This document shows, in pieces, positions 1 to 6,110 of a stretch of DNA of 19,986 nt. The notes under the pieces are model-generated. The model was not told where the DNA came from. It saw only the letters and a program-made list of their open reading frames with translations, and made no database searches. The stretch spans positions 1 through 19,986 of the forward strand of contig CAKPSX010000024.1 in NCBI GenBank assembly GCA_934184665.1. The letters are read 5' to 3'. The stretch's first letter is position 1. Every line of letters begins with the position of its first letter. The position numbers and the translations under genes were made by a program. Source of the stretch: an uncultured Clostridia bacterium. Lineage in GTDB: Bacteria > Bacillota > Clostridia > TANB77 > CAG-508.

Positions 1-294
1 TATTTGTATGGAAACTTTGAAGATGAAAAAATCAAAAAAATAATAGAAGAATTAGAAGAAAGTGAGAGTGGTGGAGAAATGAGTACAATAGCAGAAAGGC
101 TAGAAAGAGAATATAAGAATGAAAGAAAAGAAGGAATATTAGAAGGAATAAGAAATACAATAGAAAAATTGATAGCAAAAAACATGAATGATGAATTTAT
201 AACAGATGTAACAGGATATAGTAAACAGCAAATAGCAAAGATAAGGAAAGAATTAGAGAATAAACAGACTCAAAAGTCAAGTACTGAAGCATAA
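1..294 (+). CDS. C-terminal part of Rpn-like recombination-promoting nuclease/putative transposase (partial)
   Basis: The frame is open from the first base of the window, so the gene begins outside it; TTG at 4 is only the first possible start inside. About 97 residues remain before TAA. They are highly charged (an EREYKNERKEGILEGI-type helix) and end in a small helical segment, MNDEFITDVTGYSKQQIAKI, followed by a Lys/Glu tail. A charged coiled segment followed by a 'xxFIxxVTGxSKxxIxxI' tail is the usual C-terminus of Rpn/PD-(D/E)XK family putative transposases, which are common in gut Firmicutes. The nuclease domain itself lies upstream and is not visible, so the assignment rests on the tail alone. 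A strong terminator follows four bases after the stop. Confidence 0.55.
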   Translation, partial: YLYGNFEDEKIKKIIEELEESESGGEMSTIAERLEREYKNERKEGILEGIRNTIEKLIAKNMNDEFITDVTGYSKQQIAKIRKELENKQTQKSSTEA

Positions 295-297
295 TTT

Positions 298-343
298 AAG
301 TTCCAATAATTTAGAAGATAAATTTAGATTATTGGAACTTTTT
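298..343 (+). terminator. Rho-independent terminator after the Rpn-like gene
   Basis: A perfect 13-bp inverted repeat (298-310, AAGTTCCAATAAT; 328-340, ATTATTGGAACTT) encloses a 17-nt loop and is followed by TTTTT at 339-343. Hairpin plus U-tract immediately after the stop codon fits an intrinsic terminator for the rightward gene. Confidence 0.85.
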
Positions 344-434
344 ATATAATATAAAAGTACAATAGCTCTTTGAGTTTTTATCAGTATAGTTGAAATCTAA
401 AATCATGCAAGAATAAATAAGAAAAATTGAAATA

Positions 435-463
435 TTGAAAACCATTTAATTTTATGTTAAAAT
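435..463 (+). promoter_or_regulatory. Distal sigma-A-type promoter upstream of the pentapeptide gene
   Basis: TTGAAA (435-440), a 17-bp spacer and TAAAAT (458-463), with a TG at 455-456 making an extended -10. This is the best promoter in the roughly 220-bp gap 344-560. Apart from this and a nearer TATAAT at 532-537, I see nothing else in the gap. The leader would be about 90 nt. Confidence 0.6.
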
Positions 464-531
464 TGGTACAGAAATGAAAAGAAGAGTGGAGTCATATAAC
501 TAATAGATTTTTATTATAGAGTGAGATACTG

Positions 532-537
532 TATAAT
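532..537 (+). promoter_or_regulatory. Proximal -10 element (TATAAT) upstream of the pentapeptide gene
   Basis: A perfect TATAAT lies 23 bases before the ATG at 561. The region 17 bp upstream is only T-rich (TTTTAT), so the -35 is weak. It may be a second start site in tandem with the promoter at 435-463. Confidence 0.45.
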
Positions 538-560
538 AGTAGTAATAGGAGAATAAAGAA

Positions 561-1200
561 ATGAAAATATTAAGACCACAAAAAATTTTATTTAATAATT
601 TAAAGAAAATTAATAATCTACTTGATGAAATAAAAAAACGGTCATGAACTAAACAATATTATTATTGAAGATTATAAAGAACGAGATATAGAGATTACAG
701 ATATTGAAGTTGAAAAAGCGATATTAAATAATACTGAAATTATAAATGGAAATTTACAAAATAATACATTTATAGATGTAGAATTTAATAATTGTAATTT
801 TTCAAATACGTCATTTGAAAATAATTGTTTTATAAGATGTGAATTCAATAATTGCAAACTAACAGGTTGCAATTTTACAGAAAGTAGAATGTACAATGTT
901 GGTTATATAGAAACAAACTTATGTTATTCTAACTTTTCTATGGCTAGTATAGAAAACGTATTTTTTGATAATACATGTTTAAAAAATAGTAGTTTCCAAG
1001 AAAATAAATTGAAGGATATCATATTTAGACAAGCTGACTTAACACAAGTACAATTTTTTAAAACGAGTTTAAAAGAAATAGATTTTTCAGATAGTAAAAT
1101 AGAAGGAATGGCGGTATCTCTAGAGGATATTAAGGGAGCAATTATAAATGAGTTTCAGGTTATAGATTTATTGTACCTATTGGGTGTAAAATTAAAATAG
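561..1200 (+). pseudogene. Pentapeptide-repeat protein, frame broken once at a CGG codon (possibly recoded)
   Basis: ATG 561 sits 9 bases after AGGAG (547-551). Its frame runs 28 codons to CGG (639-641), TCA and TGA (645-647). One base further on, GGT at 640 opens a frame that runs to TAG at 1200, so a single +1 shift gives a protein of about 212 residues. From 727 to 1101 the joined frame reads as 25 uninterrupted pentapeptides with Leu/Phe/Ile at the fifth position (for example NNCNF, TGCNF, RQADL, KEIDF), the pattern of a right-handed quadrilateral beta-helix. Family members include DNA-mimicking gyrase-protection proteins, but most have unknown roles, and nothing here assigns one. The downstream part has kept its repeat register perfectly, with no stop codon or decay, which argues for recent damage, sequence error or recoding. 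An internal ATG at 889 would lose half the repeats and has no ribosome site. Two DNA repair genes follow 56 bases later and may be co-transcribed. Confidence 0.75.
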
Positions 1201-1256
1201 GATTATAAAAGGTGATTATATTAGAAATAAAAACATTATTTAAGGGGTGAAATCAT

Positions 1257-1796
1257 ATGACTTATAAACAAAGATATAAAACGCCAGAGGGATTATCTGA
1301 TATGATTATGAATAGTGATGGAGAATACTTAACAGGGCTATGGTTTAAAGGCTCAAGAGATTCTTCTAAACACGTAATTGATTGTGAAGAAAAAGATTTA
1401 GAAATCTTTAAGAAAACAAGTAAATGGCTAGACATTTATTTTCAGGGAAAAGAACCTAATTTTACTCCAAAATATAAAATAAATAATATAACGCCTTTTA
1501 GACAAGAAGTCATTGATATAATGAACTCTATCGAATATGGAAAAACTTTAACTTATAACGATATATCAAAAATAATTGCTAAAAAGAGAGGAATAAAAAG
1601 AATGTCATCACAAGCTGTTGGTGGAGCGGTTGGTTGGAATCCAATTTGCATAATAATTCCATGTCATAGAGTTGTTGGAACAAATGGAAGTTTGACAGGC
1701 TATGGAGGAGGAATAAAAAATAAAATTGAATTATTAAAAATAGAAAAAATCGATATGAACCAATTTTTTATTCCGAAGAGAGGTACAGCATTATGA
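1257..1796 (+). CDS. ogt: Methylated-DNA--[protein]-cysteine S-methyltransferase
   Basis: This protein repairs O6-alkylguanine (and O4-alkylthymine) by irreversible transfer of the alkyl group to its own cysteine. The 179-residue product has the family signature IIIPCHRVVG, with acceptor Cys136 in PCHRV (135-139). Ahead of it is the helix-turn-helix segment RMSSQAVGGAVGWNPI (115-130), and TPFRQEVIDIM/YGKTLTYNDI (79-103) begins the DNA-binding domain. The first ~75 residues form the poorly conserved N-terminal domain. ATG 1257 is preceded by AAGGGGTGA (1242-1250). Its stop overlaps the start of tag (ATGA at 1793-1796), so the two are translationally coupled. It has no N-terminal Ada regulatory domain, so it is an Ogt-type enzyme. 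Confidence 0.92.
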   Translation: MTYKQRYKTPEGLSDMIMNSDGEYLTGLWFKGSRDSSKHVIDCEEKDLEIFKKTSKWLDIYFQGKEPNFTPKYKINNITPFRQEVIDIMNSIEYGKTLTYNDISKIIAKKRGIKRMSSQAVGGAVGWNPICIIIPCHRVVGTNGSLTGYGGGIKNKIELLKIEKIDMNQFFIPKRGTAL

Positions 1797-2335
1797 TGAG
1801 ATGTAAGTGGTGCAATTTAAATAATCCTCTCTATATAGAGTATCATGACAATGAGTGGTGCCAGCCAAACTATGATGATAAATATTTATTTGAAATGTTA
1901 ATACTAGAGACATTTCAAGCAGGGTTATCTTGGGAATGCATATTAAATAAGAGGGAAAATTTTAGAAAGGCATTTGATAATTTTGATATTGAAAAAATAT
2001 GTAACTATAATGATGAAAAAGTGCAAGAATTATTGCATGACGAAAAAATTGTAAGAAATAAATTAAAAATAAATGCAACTATAAATAATAGCAAAATATT
2101 TAAAATGATTCAAAGTGAGTATGAAACATTTCATAATTACTTAAAAGTATTTACAAATGATAAAATTATTTATGAAACAAATAATACTACTAACTTATTA
2201 TCAGATACGATTTCAAAAGATTTGCGAAAAAGAGGAATGAAGTTTGTTGGAAGTACTATTATATATTCTTATTTACAAGCAATAGGTGTAATATATTCAC
2301 ATGATAAAGAATGCTTTATGTACAAAAATCAATAA
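1793..2335 (+). CDS. tag: DNA-3-methyladenine glycosylase I
   Basis: The enzyme excises 3-methyladenine from alkylated DNA, starting base excision repair. The 180-residue protein follows E. coli Tag closely by eye: RCKWC at the start, PLYIEYHDNEW (12-22), and FEMLILETFQAGLSW (33-47) with the Glu39/Trp47 pair of the base pocket. Near the end, KDLRKRGMKFVGSTIIYSYLQAIG leads to His170 and Cys174. Cys4, His18, His170 and Cys174 match the four zinc ligands of the Tag family (Cys4, His17, His175, Cys179 in E. coli). The start overlaps the ogt stop by four bases. A second ATG at 1796 is possible, but 1793 gives the same spacing to the conserved RC as in known Tag proteins. Being paired with ogt makes a compact alkylation-repair unit. 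No Ada-type regulator is in view. Confidence 0.93.
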   Translation: MMRCKWCNLNNPLYIEYHDNEWCQPNYDDKYLFEMLILETFQAGLSWECILNKRENFRKAFDNFDIEKICNYNDEKVQELLHDEKIVRNKLKINATINNSKIFKMIQSEYETFHNYLKVFTNDKIIYETNNTTNLLSDTISKDLRKRGMKFVGSTIIYSYLQAIGVIYSHDKECFMYKNQ

Positions 2336-2365
2336 ACTTAAAGAAGATGTTGAGAAAAGAACAAT

Positions 2366-2390
2366 AAGACAGCTATGGAGCTGTCTTTAA
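2366..2390. terminator. Hairpin between the convergent tag and C39-peptidase genes
   Basis: A perfect 9-bp stem (2366-2374 AAGACAGCT, 2379-2387 AGCTGTCTT) with a 4-nt ATGG loop, followed by TTTAA on the plus strand and a mixed T-rich stretch on the minus strand. The minus-strand stop codon (2387-2389) lies at its edge. The U-tract is short, so termination may be partial. Confidence 0.6.
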
Positions 2391-3133
2391 TCATAACTTT
2401 CTATATATAAGGCTTTGGCAATATAGGGAGTTACTTCACTAAACTTATACCAGCCTGAACTTTTACTATCATTTTTTCCACCATTCGGGTTTGAAATATA
2501 TACCATATCATTATCATCAGTGGCGAGTAAAACCATGTAATGGGAAGCTGTAGTCCAACGGTTATTATGAGGCTGATTCCAAGCACATATTAGAATTGGT
2601 CTATTTGTTTGCAAATGTTTTTGCAATTTTACTTTAGATAAATGAACGCTATCATAATAAAAATCTGAATTTTTAATTTTAAATGTATTAGTTAATTCTT
2701 TAGAAAGAGAATCATAATTTAACACAGGGTAATATTTTTGTCTAAGTTTTTCTGGTGTGTATTCTTTATTATATCCACTCAGAATAATCGCAAGTGCTGT
2801 TATACCACAACCATTTTCTGACATAGTACCTCCCCAATATTGATTATTACTCCAAGAAGAATTACCATTTTGTTTATATTCGGTATAAGTCTTTTTATGA
2901 TCTTCAATAGTTGTAAATGTTGTATAATAGCCATCTTTGTTTTTAACCTTTTCTTGTCCTATTCCAGAATAATTTTTATTTATATCTTGTTTGATTGTTT
3001 TATATTCTGCTGTGTTAGTTATTTTAGAAATGAATTTATTCAATTTATAAGACGTATCAGTAAACATGCTACTTCTAAAAGATAGAAATATTCCCAAAAT
3101 TATTATTAATAATATTATTCTTTTTTTCTTCAT
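2387..3133 (-). CDS. Membrane-anchored or secreted C39-like (papain-fold) peptidase
   Basis: The 248-residue protein starts MKKKR followed by a hydrophobic stretch (residues 6-19), a signal peptide or N-terminal anchor, so the rest lies outside the membrane. The C-terminal half has the C39-type catalytic order. Gln98 may be the oxyanion residue, Cys109 lies in ENGCGITALAIILSGY, His198 in ASHYMVLL, and Asn215 in ISNPNGG. This is the layout of the C39-like/bacteriocin-processing fold seen in many secreted clostridial proteins, which act as peptidases or amidases; the substrate cannot be inferred. There is no ABC transporter domain, so it is not a bacteriocin exporter. GGAGG (complement of 3141-3145) precedes the ATG by 7 bases. 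It is divergent from the VanR-like regulator across a 165-bp gap with four phased repeats, suggesting co-control by that system. Confidence 0.8.
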   Translation of the reverse strand: MKKKRIILLIIILGIFLSFRSSMFTDTSYKLNKFISKITNTAEYKTIKQDINKNYSGIGQEKVKNKDGYYTTFTTIEDHKKTYTEYKQNGNSSWSNNQYWGGTMSENGCGITALAIILSGYNKEYTPEKLRQKYYPVLNYDSLSKELTNTFKIKNSDFYYDSVHLSKVKLQKHLQTNRPILICAWNQPHNNRWTTASHYMVLLATDDNDMVYISNPNGGKNDSKSSGWYKFSEVTPYIAKALYIESYD

Positions 3134-3166
3134 TTGATTTCCTCCTTGTTTTTGTAACTTGTTTTT

Positions 3167-3172
3167 ATTATA
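3167..3172 (-). promoter_or_regulatory. -10 element (TATAAT) for the C39-like peptidase
   Basis: The plus strand ATTATA here is TATAAT on the minus strand, 33 bases before the peptidase ATG. The -35 position (about 3190-3195) has only AAACTT and abuts the first of the four direct repeats, as expected if an activator bound there compensates for a poor -35. Confidence 0.5.
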
Positions 3173-3193
3173 AGATTAAATGGAAAAATAAGT

Positions 3194-3234
3194 TTTAAGA
3201 AATGCTTAAATAAATCTTAACATTTTCTTACATT
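3194..3234. promoter_or_regulatory. Four phased direct repeats, probable response-regulator operator
   Basis: TTTAAGA (3194), CTTAAAT (3205), CTTAACAT (3216) and CTTACATT (3227) start at exact 11-bp intervals, one DNA helical turn apart. OmpR/PhoB-family regulators bind tandem direct repeats with this phasing, and the core resembles the TTAACA-type repeats bound by Bacillus PhoP. The array lies between the divergent peptidase and vanR-like promoters, ending 12 bases before the -35 of the latter. The obvious candidate protein is the adjacent VanR-like regulator; this is inference. Confidence 0.6.
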
Positions 3235-3246
3235 TAAAAACATTTA

Positions 3247-3275
3247 TGGAAAAAATTAAGCACATATGGTAAAAT
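3247..3275 (+). promoter_or_regulatory. Promoter of the vanR-vanS-like/ispE unit
   Basis: TGGAAA (3247-3252), a 17-bp spacer and TAAAAT (3270-3275), with TG at 3267-3268 giving an extended -10. Transcription would start near 3282, inside the reading frame that begins at ATG 3266, so that upstream ATG cannot be the real start. It lies directly downstream of the four phased repeats. Confidence 0.65.
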
Positions 3276-3298
3276 ATCAAAGAGCGAAGGGAGAAGAA

Positions 3299-3983
3299 AT
3301 GAATATATTAGTATTAGATGATGAAAAAGAAATTGCGGATTTAGTAGAACTTTACTTAAAAAATGAAAATTATAATGTTTTCAAATTTTATGATTCAAAA
3401 AAAGCAATAGAATGTATAGAAAATCAAAAATTGGATTTTGCCATTTTAGATGTAATGATAAAAGACATTGATGGATTTGAAATCTGCAAAATGATTAGAG
3501 ATAAAGGTTTAAATTTTCCAATAATAATGCTTACTGCAAAAATCGAAAACAAAGATAAAATACAAGGACTAACAGTTCGGTGCTGATGACTATATCACAA
3601 AACCGTTTAATTCATTGGAACTTATAGCAAGAGTAAAATCAGCATATAGAAGATATACAAAGTATAATGAAAAGAATGAAGAAAATATTATTTATATAAA
3701 TGGGTTAGAAATAGATCCCAAAAAACATATATGTAAATTATATAATGAGAATATTGAATTAACTCCAATTGAATTTGAAATATTATTATATTTAGCACAA
3801 AAAAGAGGAAATGTAGTGAGCTCAGAAGAATTATTTGAAAAAGTATGGAAAGAGAAATATTTAGAAAACAATAATACTGTAATGGTACATATTAGAAGAA
3901 TAAGGGAAAAATTAAAAGAAAATACGAAAAATCCTAAGTTTATAAAAACAGTGTGGGGAGTTGGATATAAAATTGAAAAGTAA
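3299..3983 (+). pseudogene. VanR-like OmpR-family response regulator, frame broken once at a CGG codon (possibly recoded)
   Basis: ATG 3299 follows GAAGGGAG (3286-3293). The receiver shows the acidic pocket DDE (7-9), phospho-acceptor Asp51 in AILDVM and Thr79. After Val93 the frame reads CGG, TGC, TGA (3578-3586). Skipping one base gives GGT at 3579 and the sequence continues GADDYITKPF with Lys101, exactly the next expected residues. The winged-helix DNA-binding domain then runs intact to IKTVWGVGYKIEK at 3983. The joined protein is about 227 residues and resembles enterococcal VanR by eye along its length (for example EIADLVELYLKNENY, VSSEELF). Since regulator, kinase and promoter are otherwise intact, a plain pseudogene is not obvious: sequence error, a recent mutation or +1 recoding are all possible. 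The kinase overlaps its 3' end. No vanH/A/X/Y ligase genes are present, so this is not evidence of glycopeptide resistance. Confidence 0.82.
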
Positions 3984-5064
3984 AGAATTATTTAACGAAA
4001 AAATAAAATTAGTAGGTGGGCTAATTCTTAATGTTGTAATTTATTATATTATTGCAATAATTTTCTATATAGTAGTTTTAGATGCAATTTTAGGGAACTT
4101 TTTAGGAAATACTTTATATAAACTAAATTACACATTGTACTATTGGTGTGTTAATAGTAAAGAAGCTATTTTTGTTGTTTATATAATAATCATTGTAATT
4201 GTTACTTTATTTAGATTTTTTTCTAAGAAGGTAGACAATATGGGAATATTATATAAATCACTTGATAAGATACTAAATGAAGATAATCAAAAGATAGAAT
4301 TGCCTACTGAGATGGCCAAGTTTTCAGAAAAATTAAATCAAATTAAATATGAATATATTTTGAGTACAAAAAGAGCAAAAGAAGCAGAACAGAAGAAAAA
4401 CGATCTGATAATGTATATGGCTCATGACTTGAAGACACCTCTTACATCAGTAATAGGCTATTTATCTTTACTTAGTGAGGAAAAACAAATATCAAGGAAT
4501 TTACAAGAAAAATATATAAAAATAGCACTTGATAAATCATTAAGACTTGAAGAATTAACAAACCAATTTTTTGAAATTACGAGATATAACTTAAATGATA
4601 TGCCTATAAACAAAACAAATATTGACTTGGTTATGCTATTGGAACAATTAGTAGAAGAATTTTATCCAATGCTGGAAGAAAAACATTTAAAGTTAGAAGT
4701 AAGTAAACCACATTCTCTAATGTATATTGGAGATGGAGATAAACTAGCCAGAGCATTTGGAAATTTATTAAAAAATGCAATTAATTATAGTTATGAAAAT
4801 ACTATTATCAAAATAAATATGATTGAAAATGAAAACTATATAGAATTAATATTTGAGAATAGAGGTGATACTATTCCTGAGTACAAGCTTAAAAGGATAT
4901 TTGATAAATTTTACAGAGGAGATGAAGCAAGACAAACTAATAATGGAGGTACAGGATTAGGACTTGCCATAACAAAAGAGATAGTAGAACTACACAATGG
5001 AACTATTAATGCAACAAGTAGTGATGAAACAATAAAGTTTCAAATTGTTTTAAAAAAGAGTTAA
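3973..5064 (+). CDS. VanS-like sensor histidine kinase
   Basis: A membrane sensor kinase of 363 residues. Two transmembrane segments (about 15-40 and 64-84) flank a short extracytoplasmic loop. Then come the dimerization/phospho-acceptor motif MAHDLKTPLTSVIGYLSLL with His151, and FFEITRYN (199-206). The N-box FGNLLKNAINYS is at 262-273, the G1-like ENRGD at 295-299, FDKFYRGD at 310-317 and GGTGLGLAITKE at 325-336. The strings around His151 and RYN resemble VanS very closely. It should autophosphorylate and pass phosphate to the upstream VanR-like regulator. I chose TTG 3973 because GGGGAG (3955-3960) is 12 bases before it but would touch the alternative TTG at 3961; either start overlaps the regulator's 3' end. 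The signal sensed is unknown. Confidence 0.88.
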   Translation: MKSKELFNEKIKLVGGLILNVVIYYIIAIIFYIVVLDAILGNFLGNTLYKLNYTLYYWCVNSKEAIFVVYIIIIVIVTLFRFFSKKVDNMGILYKSLDKILNEDNQKIELPTEMAKFSEKLNQIKYEYILSTKRAKEAEQKKNDLIMYMAHDLKTPLTSVIGYLSLLSEEKQISRNLQEKYIKIALDKSLRLEELTNQFFEITRYNLNDMPINKTNIDLVMLLEQLVEEFYPMLEEKHLKLEVSKPHSLMYIGDGDKLARAFGNLLKNAINYSYENTIIKINMIENENYIELIFENRGDTIPEYKLKRIFDKFYRGDEARQTNNGGTGLGLAITKEIVELHNGTINATSSDETIKFQIVLKKS

Positions 5065-5088
5065 AATGATAAAAGGGTTGATGTATTT

Positions 5089-5967
5089 ATGAATAAAATA
5101 TATATAAAAGCGAGAGCAAAAATAAATTTAAGTCTGGAGGTACTAGATAAGAGAGAAGATAATTATCATAATATTAAGTCAGTTTTTCAGAAAATTAATT
5201 TATATGATGAAATTTTTATTGAAAAGATGAACACTGAGGGACTTGAGTTGCAAACTAACATTGAAAGTTTAAATAATAATGATAATATTATTTATAAAGC
5301 ATATGAAAAATTAAGTGAAAAATATAAAAGCATAACAGGAGTAAAAGTTACATTAAATAAAAGAATTCCGATGCAGGCAGGGCTTGCAGGAGGTAGTACA
5401 GATTGTGCAAGTTTTATAGTGGGAATAAACAAACTATTTGATTTAGAAATGTCAAAAAAAGAGATGGAATCAATAGGAAAAAGTCTTGGCGCAGATGTTG
5501 TTCCATGCTTTTATAATAGAGCAGTACTTGCTGAAGGAATTGGAGATGAAATAACAGAAATAAATACTGATTTTAAGTATTATGTTGTGATAATAAAGCC
5601 TCAAACATCATGTGATACAAAAGACATGTATAAAAAGATAGATGAAAAAAATCAAACTAAATTAATAGATAAAACAGATATAATTATAAAAGCATTAGAA
5701 GAAAATAATATAAAGTCAATTTCAAATAATTTGCACAATTCCTTTGAGGATGTCATGCCTGATAAAAAATTAATTCATAATATAAAAGATGAATTAACAA
5801 AAAATGGTGCTATTGCAAGTTTAATGACAGGATCTGGTTCATGTGTTTATGGTATTTTTGAAAATAAAAATATAGCTCGAAATGCATATAAAGTGTTAAA
5901 GGAAAAATATGAAACATATATATGCACATCATATAATTCGAAAAATAAAACATATCTCGGAAAATAA
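5089..5967 (+). CDS. ispE: 4-diphosphocytidyl-2-C-methyl-D-erythritol kinase
   Basis: A GHMP-superfamily kinase that phosphorylates CDP-methylerythritol in the MEP route to isoprenoid precursors. The 292-residue protein has RAKINLSL with Lys11, the glycine-rich ATP loop PMQAGLAGGSTDCA (94-107), catalytic Asp136 in GADVVPCF (134-141), and the C-terminal GHMP motif SLMTGSGSCVYGIF. Length is normal for the family. It begins only 24 bases after the VanS-like kinase with no terminator or promoter in between, so this probably essential gene appears to be read from the vanR-like promoter or further upstream. The ribosome site AAAAGGG (5071-5077) is 11 bases from the ATG, longer than ideal. A short ATG-TAT-TTA-TGA reading at 5081 overlaps the start. 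Confidence 0.94.
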   Translation: MNKIYIKARAKINLSLEVLDKREDNYHNIKSVFQKINLYDEIFIEKMNTEGLELQTNIESLNNNDNIIYKAYEKLSEKYKSITGVKVTLNKRIPMQAGLAGGSTDCASFIVGINKLFDLEMSKKEMESIGKSLGADVVPCFYNRAVLAEGIGDEITEINTDFKYYVVIIKPQTSCDTKDMYKKIDEKNQTKLIDKTDIIIKALEENNIKSISNNLHNSFEDVMPDKKLIHNIKDELTKNGAIASLMTGSGSCVYGIFENKNIARNAYKVLKEKYETYICTSYNSKNKTYLGK

Positions 5968-6029
5968 CAAAAGTAGAACAAATAAGATATATCAACATTT
6001 TTGATTATATTAAAAAGTAACAAAAAACA

Positions 6030-6058
6030 TATACAAATAAAATCATAAATGATATAAT
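6030..6058 (+). promoter_or_regulatory. Promoter for the GT39-like gene
   Basis: TATACA (6030-6035), a 17-bp spacer and TATAAT (6053-6058). It lies 52 bases before the TTG start of the next gene in the 143-bp gap after ispE. No convincing terminator precedes it, only a weak A/T-rich inverted repeat near 5985-6010. Confidence 0.65.
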
Positions 6059-6110
6059 AAAGCCATCAAACAAATAGAAAAAAACATAGTGAAAAGAAAG
6101 GAAGATTAAA

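Noticed and set aside
474..503. Nine-codon upstream reading frame before the pentapeptide gene
   Set aside because: No ribosome site and no features of a leader peptide; such short frames are frequent by chance.
639..647. CGG reassigned to another amino acid, or TGA read as Sec/Trp, as the explanation of the broken frames
   Set aside because: Either change keeps the zero frame, which has no resemblance to the families downstream; only a change of frame joins the matching halves.
889..1200. A separate small gene of 103 residues
   Set aside because: The same frame with the same pentapeptide repeats extends well upstream without a stop, and ATG 889 has no ribosome site; it is the tail of the longer gene.
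3266..3298. ATG 3266 as start of the VanR-like regulator
   Set aside because: It overlaps the extended -10 (3267-3275), so it would not be in the transcript; ATG 3299 has GAAGGGAG before it and gives the family's normal N-terminus.
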